A DNA stretch of 64,000 nt. It comes from Neoarius graeffei (lineage: Eukaryota; Chordata; Actinopteri; Siluriformes; Ariidae). Shown here piece by piece: positions 21,661 through 34,013 of this stretch (positions are counted from its first letter, which is position 1; the number at the start of each line of letters is the position of its first letter). The translations under genes were made by a program, and so were the position numbers. The notes beneath the pieces were generated by a model. It was not told the DNA's origin. It saw only the letters and a list, made by a program, of their open reading frames with translations, and did no database searches. The stretch lies in the NCBI RefSeq assembly GCF_027579695.1, contig NC_083571.1, forward strand, positions 88,834,888 through 88,898,887, written 5' to 3'.

Positions 21661-22640
21661 GCCCTGCAGCAGTGCCATCAGTCTGCCATTTGGGTTTTGA
21701 GAAACTACACTGGCACCATCAAGGCTCGAAGTAAATGGGTGGTGCGTATACCTGGTGGGGTGAAAACAATAAATGCCCATAATGAGGCCCAAGATGGTTG
21801 TGTCATCAGCAAACTTAATGATGATACTGGAGCTGTGTTTAGCAGTACAGTCATGAGTGAACAAGGGTTACAAGAAAGGACTGGGCACACAGCCCTGTGG
21901 TGCGCCCGTGTTCAGGATCAGCAAGGTGGAAGTGTGGCCATCAATTCTCACTACCTGGGGTCTGCCCTTCAGAAAGTTGAAGATCCATCTGCAAATGGAC
22001 GTCCTCAGTCTGAGATCATCAAGCTTTGAGACAAGTTTTGAAAGGATAATGGTGTTGAATGCAGAACTGTAATCAATGAAGAGCATTCTCACATATGCAT
22101 TCCCTTTTTCCAGGTTGGTGAGGGCAGTGTGTGTCGCCAAGGCCATAGCATCTTCCGTGGCCCTGTCTGATCTGTAGGAGAACTGAAGAGGATCTAAGCT
22201 GTCAGGTGAGTTTTTACCAGCCACTCAAAGCACTTCATGATGACTGTTAGCGCAACAGGACGGTAATCATTCGGACAAGTGACCTCTGATTTCTTAGGGA
22301 CAGGAATCGATGGTGGATGCCTTGAGAGAGGTGGGGACCATAGACTGTCTCAGGGAGAGGTTGAAGATCTCTGTAAATGACAAAACACAGCAGTTCCTGG
22401 TATTCCTTTGGTGTTTGTTCTGTGTGCGCAGTTTGTCCAGTTTGTTGTCCAAAGACTGAACATTAGCGAGCAGGACGCTGGGCAGAGGAGGCTTGTTGTT
22501 TCTGTTGTGAGCGACACAGAAGTCCAGCACGCTTGCCTCTCTTCGTTTTCCACTGGCGATGCCTGAGTAAACAAAAAACCCAGGGGAGTGTGACGTCTGC
22601 AATATCAAAAGTTGGTTTTAAGTCCGAATTGGCTTAGAGA
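21634..22640 (-). pseudogene. LINE (non-LTR) reverse-transcriptase relic
   Basis: On the minus strand 22294-22608 holds an endonuclease start (PSVLLANVQSLDNKLDKL). 21868-22224 is the RT core with LFIDYSSAFNTI and NTGAPQGCVPSPF. After a frameshift, 21634-21864 carries IIIKFADDTTILGLI, the active-site Asp pair. The middle of the endonuclease is deleted. It fits a CR1/L2/Rex-type fish LINE. It overlaps the 3' end of the gypsy relic, into which it probably inserted. Confidence 0.75.
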
Positions 22641-23372
22641 GACTTTGTCGGTCATATTGAATGCGTGATAGTGCTGTATGTGCAAAAAGAGCCAGTAATA
22701 AAAAATAAACAAGCACTAATTTGCTGAGCTGTCTCAGAGCTCTCGTTGGTGTGGCCATCTTACAGCGCAACCAGAAGTTCAAGTTTAGTTATTCTATATA
22801 AACACGGCATGGAGAAAAATACTTGCAATCATGTCTTTTCTAGTTCACATTTTTTGTTTTTTCTCTGCTGCTCTTCCCTTTTTTTCTTGGATTATGTCAC
22901 TTGGATTACAAATTTGCATGCCATTTTTGGATTGTCTGACTGTGGACTCCGTTTTTCCGGTTTCCTGTTTGTCGACTGTGCTTGGATTTTTCCCTGGGAA
23001 TCGGTCACTGTGGATTCCATGTCTGCCCTGCCATTCTTGGATCATCACTTGGAGATTATTGACTCTGTTGCCACGACTGCTTCCAGCCTGTGTGCCTCAC
23101 CGCTTCACTCATCAGGTATTTCTCGGTCTTTTATCTGTGATTTCTGTAGCTGCTCATTGGGTCCTAATCTGCACCTGTGACCTTTGGGCTGTGACACAAT
23201 CAAGTATGGATTGTATAAATTAACAATTTTTAGAAGTTGGATATTTCGGTATTATAAATCCTTTTTTGATTGATCCGAGGAAGTATTCTAATAATTTGAG
23301 ATACTGGATTTTTGATTTTCATGAGCTATAAGCCATAATCATCAAAATGAAAAGAAAAAAAGGCTTGAAGTA
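22641..23372. other. No gene seen
   Basis: The segment contains open frames of moderate size (22746-23223) without recognisable motifs or supporting splice signals; I regard them as chance. Repetitive origin is likely. Confidence 0.4.
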
Positions 23373-24970
23373 CAACCCCGATTCCAAAAAAGTTGGGACA
23401 AAGTACAAATTGTAAATAAAAATGGAATGCAATAATTTACAAATCTCAAAAACTGATATTGTATTCACAATAGAACATAGACAACATATCAAATGTCGAA
23501 AGTGAGACATTTTGAAATTTCATGCCAAATATTGGCTCATTTGAAATTTCATGACAGCAACACATCTCAAAAAAGTTGGGACAGGGGCAATAAGAGGCTG
23601 GAAAAGTTAAAGGTACAAAAAAGGAACAGCTGGAGGACCAAATTGCAACTCATTAGGTCAACTGGCAATAGGTCATTAACATGACTGGGTATAAAAAGAG
23701 CATCTTGGAGTGGCAGCGGCTCTCAGAAGTAAAGATGGGAAGAGGATCACCAATCCCCCTAATTCTGCACCGACAAATAGTGGAGCAATATCAGAAAGGA
23801 GTTCGACAGTGTAAAATTGCAAAGAGTTTGAACATATCATCATCTACAGTGCATAATATCAACAGATTCAGAGAATCTGGAAGAATCTCTGTGCGTAAGG
23901 GTCAAGGCCGGAAAACCATACTGGGTGCCCGTGATCTTCGGGCCCTTAAACGGCACTGCATCACATACAGGCATGCTTCTGTATTGGAAATCACAAAATG
24001 GGCTCAGGAATATTTCCAGAGAACATTATCTGTGAACACAATTCACCGTGCCATCTGCCGTTGCCAGCTAAAACTCTATAGTTCAAAGAAGAAGCCGTAT
24101 CTAAACATGATCCAGAAGCGCAGACGTCTTCTCTGGGCCAAGACTCATTTAAAATGGACTGTGGCAAAGTGGAAAACTGTTCTGTGGTCAGACGAATCAA
24201 AATTTGAAGTTTTTTATGGAAATCAGGGACGCCATGTCATTTGGACTAAAGAGGAGACGGACGACCCAAGTTGTTATCAGCGCTCAGTTCAGAAGCCTGC
24301 ATCTCTGATGGTATGGGGTTGCATTAGTGCATGTGGCACAGGCAGCTTACACATCTGGAAAGACACCATCAATGCTGAAAGGTATATCCAGGTTCTAGAG
24401 CAACATATGCTCCCATCCAGACGACGTCTCTTTCAGGGAAGACCTTGCATTTTCCAACATGACAATGCCAAACCACATACTGCATCAATTACAGCATCAT
24501 GGCTGCGTAGAAGAAGGGTCCGGGTACTGAACTGGCCAGCCTGCAGTCCAGATCTTCCACCCATAGAAAACATTTGGCGCATCATAAAACGGAAGATACG
24601 ACAAAAATGCCCTAAGACAGTTGAGCAACTAGAATCCTACATTAGACAAGAATGGGTTAACATTCCTATCCCTAAACTTGAGCAACTTGTCTCCTCAGTC
24701 CCCAGACGTTTACAGACTGTTGTAAAGAGAAAAGGGGATGTCTCACAGTGGTAAACATGGCCTTGTCCCAACTTTTTTGAGATGTTGTTGTCATGAAATT
24801 TAAAATCACCTAATTTTTCTCTTTAAATGATGCATTTTCTCAGTTTAAACATTTGATGTCATCTATGTTCTATTCTGAATATAATATGGAATTTTGAAAC
24901 TTCCACATCATTGCATTCCGTTTTTATTTACAATTTGTACTTTGTCCCAACTTTTTTGGAATCGGGGTTG
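23373..24970 (+). mobile_element. Intact Tc1/mariner transposon
   Basis: A 1598-bp element with nearly perfect inverted ends CAACCCCGATTCCAAAAAAG on both sides, flanked by TA (23371-23372, 24971-24972). The word AAAAAAGTTGGGACA (allowing one change) occurs twice at each end, about 190 bp apart, which is the IR/DR arrangement of Sleeping Beauty-like elements. The transposase frame inside is unbroken. The ends match each other over about 60 bp with very few differences, implying recent activity. Confidence 0.93.
23735..24754 (+). CDS. Tc1-type transposase, apparently full length
   Basis: A cut-and-paste DDE transposase of 339 residues when started at MGRGSPIPLI; an upstream in-frame ATG (23681) would add 18, but 339 fits the usual ~340. 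It starts with paired helix-turn-helix DNA-binding domains (QCKIAKSLNISSSTVHNI; GRISVRKGQGRK as hook/linker). Catalytic residues are D in WSDESKFEVF, D in FQHDNAKPHTA and E in PPIENIWRIIK; the last two are 34 residues apart, giving DD34E. No stop or frameshift is visible. It may be active or only recently silenced. Confidence 0.92.
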   Translation: MGRGSPIPLILHRQIVEQYQKGVRQCKIAKSLNISSSTVHNINRFRESGRISVRKGQGRKTILGARDLRALKRHCITYRHASVLEITKWAQEYFQRTLSVNTIHRAICRCQLKLYSSKKKPYLNMIQKRRRLLWAKTHLKWTVAKWKTVLWSDESKFEVFYGNQGRHVIWTKEETDDPSCYQRSVQKPASLMVWGCISACGTGSLHIWKDTINAERYIQVLEQHMLPSRRRLFQGRPCIFQHDNAKPHTASITASWLRRRRVRVLNWPACSPDLPPIENIWRIIKRKIRQKCPKTVEQLESYIRQEWVNIPIPKLEQLVSSVPRRLQTVVKRKGDVSQW

Positions 24971-25074
24971 TATTTCACTTTTACATATAATGAATATAGA
25001 ATATATGCAAGTTTACCTTTTTGAATTAAATTATGAAAAAACAACTTTTTCATGATATTCTAATTTTTTGAGAT

Positions 25075-27025
25075 GCACTCGTATAGAAAATGTTAAAGGC
25101 TCCACAAACTTCCAAGCACCATTGTACAGAACACTGATTTTCTATAAAGCATTGAATGGTCTTGTGCCCCAGTACCAGAGTGAACTTCTGGTCCTTTATG
25201 ATCCACCATGCCTACTTGGATCAAAAGGTGCAGGCTATCTGTTGGTACTTCATGTAGTGAAGGCTACATCAGGGGTAGAGCCTTTTCTTACAAAGCCCCA
25301 CAGTTATGGAACAGCCTTCCAAGTAGCGTTGAGGACTCAGACACAGTCTCAGTATTTAAGTCTAAGCTGAAAACATCTTTTTAGTCAAGCCTTTTGTTAA
25401 TAGCTTTTTATTAGATAAAGGAGTAGATCTGGAGGGTCCTCAGGCATGGAGTGTTTTGGTAAATTGGGATGCATGGATGTGGTCTCCCCCTACTTTCTCA
25501 CATGTTCACTCGGGTTTGTTGACGGTGTAGTGGCTGGCTGCTTTATGTCCCAGGGCTCCCTCATGCCTGTGTCACTTTCTGGGTCTCCCTTTTAGTTATG
25601 CGGTCATATTTAGTCTTGCTGGAGTCCCTGCTTGCACTCAGCACAAAATGTATACTGTTCTTAACCATTAGGTGGCACCAGGCATACCTAACCAGTGTTC
25701 CTGAAAAACTTTCCTTAACATCAGTCATATTGTCTGACGTTAGACAGATCTATGTCAGACATTTTCAGACCTTGTCAGACAATTTTAGCTTTGTGTAAAA
25801 TGAATGAAAACAAGCAAGAAAATCAAGGACTATTATTTATTCCACAATGTCCTATTCGACAATGCCCTTTCCAGCACATTGAAACGGTCAGTTACTGATA
25901 TTTTTTTGTGTATCAGTTTATCACTGACCACATCAAAGCTCCTTTCTGAATTTCTCAAGCAGACGGTTGTTAGTTTCCTTGTCCTGCTCATCAAAGCGCT
26001 CATAGCCTGCATCAAGATCAGAATCCGAATCCTGCTCATAACACTCATCCAAGGTAAACAAATATGGTGCGAATGCATTCGGACAGCATATCGATTGATA
26101 ACATATCTTCTCAATGAACTAAGTAGGTCGCTGCGAGAAAACTCTGCACCATTGACGTGTATTTAAGGTATGCGAAACCGCGTAGAGACATTGATGCATG
26201 GAGTATTAGAACTTTGTTTATCAAGTTGCGATAAATACGATTTTTTTTCTCACGTTAAATTCAGGCATGTCTTAGATTTGGATGTTTATATTAGTAATTA
26301 CAATAGCCATCGGTCAGGTTGACTGATGTTTATGTTAATTACGTAGGACAACTGAATTTTTCGTCTGTCATGACCGGTGTCCGACGATATTTCGGAAACA
26401 CTGCCTAACAACTTGTGCTCCCCCCCAGTCTGTCTCGCTTTGTCGAGTTACATGTCGATCCTGAGACACCAGTGATGCTGACCTCTTCTGCCCTTCGGAC
26501 CTGCCCGATCCATCCTGATGCCCTACATCTGGCTGGCGTCTCATCACATCACTTCTGTGGAGGATGGGCCCCATATAGACAGTCGAAATCCACACTTGGA
26601 AGATGGCTCTGGACACTTACTATAATTATCATGATAACTTTAGGACTGCAGTTGACATGAACAGTTTTGCACTCAAGTCTCCATCAATGAACAGTTGATG
26701 ACTTCAATAAAATAGTTTTAGCATGAAGTCTATAATCATTACACAGTTGTACTTTTATGACCATATAGGACACAGTTATAGAAGCGAGTTATTTATAATC
26801 ATGCTGTCTATCATGCAAAAGAGGATCGGTCCCTTTTGAGTCTGGGTCCTCTCGAGGTTTCTTCTTCGTTGTCTGAGGGAGATTTTCCTTGCCACTGTCG
26901 TCACAGGCTTGCTCATCAGGGACAAATTTATTAGGGATAAAATTAACTCATATGTTTAAAAATCTTTCATTTTCTGTAAAGCTGCTTTGTGACAATGCCT
27001 GTTAAAAGTGTCAGATAAATAGACT
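25075..27025 (+). mobile_element. LINE 3' end
   Basis: 25100-25385 reads as the C-terminal region of a fish LINE ORF2 (LIFYKALNGLVPQY, GAGYLLV, then FLTKPHSYGTA; frame imperfect). The 3' part ends with AAGCTGCTTTGTGACAATG and AGATAAATAGACTTGAC, a common fish LINE 3' tail. The 3' UTR is split by an insertion at 25694-26403. Confidence 0.65.
25694..26403. mobile_element. TIR element in LINE 3' UTR
   Basis: Ends CAGTGTTCCTGAAAAAC and the complement of CAGTGTTTCCGAAATATCG are inverted, with CCTAAC on both sides (25688-25693, 26404-26409). The CAGTG ends suggest hAT, though the visible duplication is 6 bp and not 8. No transposase domain is recognised; ORFs on both strands inside are likely by chance. 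Confidence 0.6.
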
Positions 27026-27470
27026 TGACTTTCTTACTGTTTGACTACTTATTTAGTTTTAGCTAGTCTGATTTCACACCAAAACTCAGCCAGTGGCTGT
27101 ATGATGTTTTTAGCTCACCAGGTAACTGGGATTTCCTAATGGTCATGTGGCTATTTGCACTGCTTTTATGACTGAAATAGGTGATTTTATTGGAATCAAA
27201 CAGACTTGCATTATGCATCACATTTTAAAAACATAGTTTTCTAACAAAGACACACTTCAACCCCAAAGCACCCGACAAAAGTACTTATAGCATATCTGGG
27301 AAATGTTCAAGAAAGCACAGAACATGGAAATATAAAGGACTTTTAAAAAAAAAAAACACTTTCAGAATGTAATTAAATTCACATTTGTAATACTTTTTGA
27401 ATAATGACAGCAAATAATTAAGGACAAGTATACCTTAGGTTCAGTGATGGTATACACCCAGCGACCAATT
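26404..27470. other. Rest of LINE 3' region and intergenic sequence
   Basis: 26404-27025 is LINE 3' UTR. 27026-27470 shows nothing I can name. Confidence 0.4.
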
Positions 27471-27561
27471 TATTAGGAACACCTATACACCTACTGTTTT
27501 ATGCAGTTATCTAATTGGCCAATCCCTTGAAAGCAGCACAATGTATAAAATCATGCAGATA

Positions 27562-29168
27562 CAGTGGTGCTTGAAAGTTTGCAAACCCTTTAGAATTTTC
27601 TATATTTCTGCATAAATATGACCTAAAACAACATCAGATTTTCACACAAGTCCTAAAAGTAGATAAAGAGAACCCAGTTAAACAAATGAGACAAAATTAT
27701 AATACTTGGTCATGTATTTACTGAGGAAAATGATCCAACATTACATATCTATCTGTGAATGGCAAAAGTATGTGAACCTCTAGGATTAGCAGTTAATTTG
27801 AAGGTGAAATTAGAGTCAGGTGTTTTCAATCAATGGGATGACAATCAGGTGTGAGTGGGCACCCTGTTTTATTTAAAGAACAGGGATCTACCAAAGTCTG
27901 ATCTTCACAACACATGTTTGTGGAAGTGTATCATGACACGAACAAAAGAGATTTCTGAGGACCTCAGAAAAAGTGTTGTTGATGCTCTTCAGGCTGGAAA
28001 AGGTTACAAAACCATCTCTAAAGAGTTTGGACTCCACCAATCCACAGTCAGACAGATTGTGTACAAACGGAGGAAATTCAAGACCACTGTTACCCTCCCC
28101 AGGAGTGGTCGACCAACAAAGATCACTCCAAGAGCAAGGCGTGTAATAGTCGGCAAGGTCACAAAGAACCCCAGGGTAACTTCTAAGCAACTGAAGGCCT
28201 CTCTCACATTGGATAATGTTAATGTTCATGAGTCCACCATCAGGAGAACACTGAACAACAATGGTGTGCATGGCAGGGTTGCAAGGAGAAAGCCACTGCT
28301 CTCCAAAAAGAACATTGCTGCTCATCTGCAGTTTGCTAAAGATCATGTGGACAAGCTAGAAGGCTATTGGAAAAAGTGTTTTATGGATGGATGAGACCAA
28401 AATAGAACTTTGTGGTTTAAATGAGAAGCGTTATGTTTAGAGAAAGGAAAACACTGGATTCCAGCATAAGAACCTTATCCCATCTGTGAAACATGGTGGT
28501 GGTAGTATCATGGTTTGGGCCTGTTTTGCTGCATCTGGGCCAGGATGGCTTGCCATCATTGATGGAACAATGAATTCTGAATTATACCAGTGAATTCTAA
28601 AGGAAAATGTCAGGACATCTGTCCATAAACTGGATCTCAAGAGAAGGTGGGTCATGCAGCAAGACAGCGACCCTAAGCACACAAGTCGTTCTACCAAAGA
28701 ATGGTTAAAGAAAAATAAAGTTAATGTTTTGGAATGGCCAAGTCAAAGTCCTGACCTTAATCCAATCGAAATGTTGTGGAAGGACCTGAAGCGAGCAGTT
28801 CGTGTGAGGAAACCCACCAACATCCTACAGTTGAAGCTGTTCTGTACGGAGGAATGGGCTAAAATTCCTCCAAGCCAGTGTGCAGGACTGATCAACAGTT
28901 ACCGGAAATGTTTAGTTGCAGTTATTGCTGCACAAGGGGGTCACACCAGGTACTGAAAGCAAAAGTTCACATACTTTTGCCACTCAGTTATATCATTTTC
29001 TTCAATAAATAAATGACCAAGTATAATATTTTTGTCTCATTTGTTTAACGGAGTTCTCTTTATCTACTTTTAGGACTTGTGTGAAAATCTGATGTTGTTT
29101 TAGGTCATATTTATGCAGAAATAAATATAGAAAATTCTAAAGGGTTCACAAACTTTCAAGCACCACTG
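27562..29168 (+). mobile_element. Second Tc1 family, nearly complete but broken
   Basis: A 1607-bp element with inverted ends CAGTGGTGCTTGAAAGTTTG and its complement, flanked by TA. Long inverted ends (~180 bp) share ACACAAGTCCTAAAAGTAGA. A solo end of the same family is at 59654-59799. Confidence 0.9.
27933..28956 (+). pseudogene. Tc1 transposase, frameshifted
   Basis: The N-terminal part (MTRTKEISEDLRKSVVDAL, with both helix-turn-helix units) is open to about 28394. A frameshift near 28370 and stops follow, so the first catalytic Asp region (WMDETKIEL) is out of frame. The C-terminal part 28654-28956 keeps QQDSDPKHTS (second Asp) and [11 protein letters not shown] (Glu), DD34E type. Inactive as it stands. 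Confidence 0.88.
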
Positions 29169-29630
29169 TACAAATCAAGATCTTTAGTTAATGTTCACAT
29201 CAGACATCAGACCCATTCTGATTCAGAATGGGAAAAATTGTGATCTCTGACTTTCACTTTGGCATGGGTGTTGGTGCTGAATGGACTGATTTGAATATTT
29301 CAGAAACTGCTGATCTCCTGGGGTTTTCACACACCACAGTCTCTGGAGTTTACACAGAATGGTGCAAAAAACACTCAGTGAGCAACAGTTTTGTGGGTGG
29401 AGACACCTTGTTGATGAGAGAGGTCAGAGGAAAATGGCCAGATTGGTTTGAGCTGCCAGGAAGGATAAAGTAACTCATATAATCACTCTTTACAACTGTG
29501 GTGAGCAGAAAAGCATCTTCTGCACCAGGAGAGGACCACATTGAGTTCCACTCCTGCCAGCCAAGAACAGGAATTTTTGAATCAAGAACAAGTTCCTATT
29601 AAAATGGCTGGTGCGTGTACACTGGCTCTG

Positions 29631-30537
29631 ATTAAACAAAGAAATGAAAAAGCAACATTATATACACAGTGGTATCCAAAATTGTGAGACCACATTGAAA
29701 ATCTGCAATTATTATTTTAAAATGGGGAAATAAACAGGTTTAGGAATTTTAAAATATTTTAAACAAAGAAATTAAATGTTCAATAGCTTCAATATTTAAT
29801 ATTCAACATTCTGCACTATTTCTAGTTCTCCATTTCTAAGAAATTGTAAGAAACTTTGTGATATTGACCACGTTATCTATCTGCTTTGTACAAAAGGTAA
29901 AATGTTCTTAATATCCTGTATTGAAGCATGTATTACAATGACACAGTAGTGGATTTGATCAAAAATGGATCATAAAGTTCTGCATGAACTTGTGGAGTCC
30001 ATGCCAGCTCAAGTACTCTGTCATTAAAGCAAAAAAAGGAGACACGCCAAATACTAAAACTTTGAAATTCATGTAAATTGTTCAGATTCTACCTTTCTTG
30101 CAGGTTTTGCCTATAATATAATTTGCAACCAGGGACCTTGGAGCTCTAAAGCACCAATGCTACCCACTGTATCGCTGTGCCGCATAAGTGCTCTTATAAA
30201 TTAGCATGGTCTTCAGCAAAAGCAAGTAGTTTGGTTTGTGGTTTCTATAGAATTACAATTGTCTTGCATCAGAATAATTATAAATCTGCTCTCTGTTATG
30301 CCATATACACCAAGTTACCAGTTTGAGAGATATCTATCTAACAGTGTGTTGTGCCTCATGCAGTCTTTAAATCAGTATTATTTTGTTTATTCCATAAAAT
30401 GCTGAATGCATTGTGCAGAAATGCATATTGCACATTGAATTTCAGAACTCTCAGCCTTGAACATCAAGGCTGCTAATGCTCATTTACTTCATTGTACACT
30501 TAACAAGTCGTAATACTGTTTACTATACATTTATAAC
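29631..30537. other. No feature seen
   Basis: AT-rich intergenic sequence without a gene or recognisable repeat. Confidence 0.5.
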
Positions 30538-31755
30538 TGTTAGGTTTTATTATTATGTAGGTTTATAAATAATTGTAATTCTTGACCAAGAAGGCAGTAA
30601 TTTATTTGTGACAAAATTAAGGATTAATTTCTGTTCAGTTAAAATGACCTTATGTCTCGGCTGGACATTGTTTGGGAACATTTTGCTTATTTTGATTTGA
30701 TCAGAGATGTGTCTGAACGGCGCCAAGGTCTGCAATGATGTCACATCCACCCACACACCCCCGCAGCTGCATAGCGCAACGTGTAGTTAGGATTAAAAGT
30801 TAAATTTAAAGCCATGATTTAAGTTAGTTTTATAGCTACATGTGATTTAGGATTGTTAAGGCTTTATGATTTAATATTTTAGAGCTTTAAGATACTTTAT
30901 TAATTGCAGAGTGTAATTTAGGATTGTTAAGACTTTATGATTCTAATGTTAAGACTGAGTTTAATCCTGAATCCTAGGCTTGTGACCTTCCTCCAGTCAC
31001 AGAGAAGTGCTGACCTACTTTGCTAGACTAGACATAAACATGTCTTTGTTTAAAATGGTAAATGCTGAGTTGTTAAGAACATATTCTTGATATGAGATGT
31101 TTTGCTTATGATTGTCTTACTACATATTGATGAAATCAAGATGTAATTTGCTGACTTAGCACAAGACACACGTGTTAAGAATTTATGATCTTTTCATCCT
31201 TTAGCTTTTAGATCCTTTAAACTATTTCTGTTTAACTTGGCATTAATTTCTGACTTCGTAGACTAGACATTCTTATTTTTTGTTTACTTTCTTATAACAT
31301 ATGTGTTTAAAAATTCCATCACCATCTTAAGTACATATTGCCCTATGTTATATCTGACCTGAAGGGGTGTACGTAAGCAATGACCTTTAAAATCTGTCTG
31401 TACCTTGCTATCATGTCATATCATCAGAAATATGTCATTATGATTTACACACACACGTACATCTGAACATTCCATCAGAACAGTGATGTAATTAAGATGT
31501 GACCTGCTCATACATCTCACACATTCATGCGCATACACACACAGATATCAAACAGTGATGTCATTTACACACAGATAACACTCATATATAATAACCCTCT
31601 GTATTCTTGTCTAATTGGGGGAACTTGCGAATAAAGATGTGAACTACATGGGGTTCCTGTCTTTTTTTTGCGACTAACCCCCAGACGTCTGGGTGGCACG
31701 AGGGCAGTGGTCCCGAGAAGTAAGTTGACCGTTTCTGACTGGGTGAACCCTAACA
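30538..31755 (+). mobile_element. Solo LTR of a retroelement
   Basis: A 1218-bp block starts TGTTAG and ends CTAACA, with an exact 5-bp duplication ATAAC outside (30533-30537, 31756-31760). Near its 3' end are a TATA-like CATATATAATA (~31583), a poly(A) signal AATAAA (~31631-31636) and CATGGGGTTCCTG after it, consistent with U3-R-U5 in plus orientation. No internal coding region and no second LTR are nearby, so it is the product of LTR-LTR recombination. Confidence 0.8.
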
Positions 31756-32245
31756 ATAACTTATACCTAATGTACCTCTTACATACTGTTCACTGCCCAT
31801 ATACAGTATATACTACAAATCATCTATGCTGTATAAATTGCAAAATAACATTTATTGGTTAAAATATAATGAAGTTCACACTAAAAATCTACCTCTTCCC
31901 TTTGACCTACAGGTCGGTATTCACTTTCTATGCACCTGTTGTCTGCCTTTTGTCTGCCTGTTTTGCACCAGAAAAGTAGCCTGATTGTGCTTCGTTATAC
32001 TATACAACCCTTGTATTGGCATAATGACAAAGTTGAATTCGGTTTAATTGAAACATGCAAACAATACTTTCTACCTCATCACAGAGATGTGCAATGAAGC
32101 TGAGGAGGTTTGAGCATTTGTGCAGATCACTGCAGCACTAAAAATTAAACGTCTTGTTCACGGAATATGTTTGACTGTACATGTGCTGTACTGTAAGTGT
32201 CAAGGAAGTATTCATCATGGTGTTGATAAAATGTAACCATAAAGC
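31756..32245. other. No feature seen
   Basis: Intergenic, AT-rich; nothing recognised. Confidence 0.4.
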
Positions 32246-33712
32246 ACGGGCGATTGCTCTAAGACAACGAGGGAGGCTCAGCCTCCTCTAAAAATGCCCT
32301 TATAACTTTAACGTGTGCGTGAGTTTCTCCCCCTCGTGACAGCACGATGCAGCGCAGCCTCAGTGGGCTTCAATGGCATTTGGGAGCTCTGCGCTTTTCA
32401 ATCTCAAAATGCAAGACAATTATTGGACAAATACTGCGAAAATGCCCGCCTACGGACTCCGAGCCTCACATGGGAGGGACATGGCAGTTTCCGCGAGGAG
32501 ACTGGTGATTGGTGAAAGCGGCCGGATATTTTCTTTGATTGACAGCTCGTTTCAACTATAGACAGGCAGCGGTGAATTTCAGTTCAGTCCCATGCGGATT
32601 CGCAAGTGCTGTGGTGTATTGTAAGAGATCAGCTTACATTTCGATTTCATTCATTACATACGGTTTCTACCAGCTTTTTTAGTTTGTATATATTTTCATT
32701 GTAAATAAAGTGTAAATATAGTGTTGTCAAGTTTGCTATCTTAGTTCCAGAAATGTCGTTTATTTGAGTGACTGAACTTGAACTTGAGGGGGCTAGTCAG
32801 CTAGCAAGAAAGCTGCGCACGGATGCCAAGCATTGCTGATTTAATTTTGGCGAAGCCATTTGCCAGTCTTCCTTTCGAGGAAAAAATTAAAGAGGAGGGT
32901 AGACCAACGCCTCAAACTGACTTGGTGAAAAAGGTAGGGAATAATACTCATTCCTTTCAGCTCTCCTGGTACGAGAAAGTGAATTGGCTAACAGCAAGTG
33001 ACCCACATCAACAACAGTAAATAGGCTACTTTAGTAATATGTCATGGACGGACCAAAAATAAAGAATCTATTTAAAATGTTTATGCTGAGTATATTGGAA
33101 TATATATTTTTCTGGATATGAATTAAACACAGCTACAATTTGGAAAACATTTTTAAACAAAAACACAGCCGAGAACATTTCACACTACAGACCTGGATTA
33201 AAAGTGAAGGGTTATCAAAATTGTCAATAAAACATTTCTCAGTCAAAATAAGTAAAATATAGGGAAAGTGTCATTGAATGAAATGTGTGGCACCCAGCTC
33301 TACTGCTGAGGTTCCTGACAAAGAGCTGCTTTCAATAATGATCAATTTTTAAACATGCCACAATTTTAAAATATAAAATGTTAAAATATACCCCCCCCCC
33401 AACACCACCATCATGTATATTGGACAGTAGGCTAATGGGCCAAAAGAACCTGTTATTTCACAGTTTGTGATGCTGCCAACAATCAGCCAGATCAGAGGCA
33501 AGAGTATGGGCAAAATTGATGTTTTTTCTTTTAAAATCTGGAAATATCGTAACCGACCAGCCTCCCCTGTTTGAAAGACTACCAGCCGCCACTGCCATAA
33601 AGAGATGCTCACCACCATATGCAGTACCATTCATATATTCTACACTACCACACAGGCTGGACCCAAATATTGATCATTCCATCACCATAATAACAAAAGG
33701 AATGAACTAGTT
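32246..33712 (+). mobile_element. hAT relic
   Basis: 32330-32570 resembles part of the 45612-47037 hAT element (shared CTTTTCAAT...AAAAT...TTATTGGACAAA and GAGCCTCAC words). It is followed by a transposase N-terminal fragment. The outer ends and duplication were not resolved; the right limit is approximate. Confidence 0.5.
32823..33020 (+). pseudogene. hAT transposase N-terminal fragment
   Basis: The frame reads DLILAKPFASLPFEEKIK, then GRPTPQTDLVKKVG and SFQLSWYEKVNWLTASDP, the start of the TTF-type zinc-finger region of hAT (ZMYM-like) transposases. It stops after 65 codons; the core domain is absent. Confidence 0.6.
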
Positions 33713-34013
33713 TTCATCCAGAACTTTAATTCTTTGCTGACATCAGCACCCACTGTGGTCTTTGCAGTATGGTTGAGACAAAGTCGAACAAATGGTGCAT
33801 TCTCAGAAGACATTTCACCTACTGTACTATTGTTCAAATTGGGTGTGTTTTGGCTGGTTATGGCTTAGCTGATTTTCACATTTCTGGCCACCCATCTGAA
33901 CTACCAACTGTTATGCAACTGGTTGTTTATTGAAAATGTTTGAAATGGTTGTGCATGAAAATTCCAGGATGACAGCTAAGGTTATTTATCATGACCTTTT
34001 CAATGCTTTACAT

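Larger units (their letters stand above)
27470..29630 (+). mobile_element. Tc1-family copy hosting another Tc1
   Basis: 27470-27561 and 29169-29630 are one Tc1 copy split at a TA. The second part encodes an N-terminal transposase fragment (29228-29473: ISETADLLGFSHTTVSGVY, a helix-turn-helix), which then loses frame. It is 3' truncated, with no catalytic region. Confidence 0.75.

Noticed and set aside
32340-32560. Possible host gene start near 32315
   Set aside because: The region resembles part of the hAT element at 45612-47037 and precedes a hAT transposase fragment.
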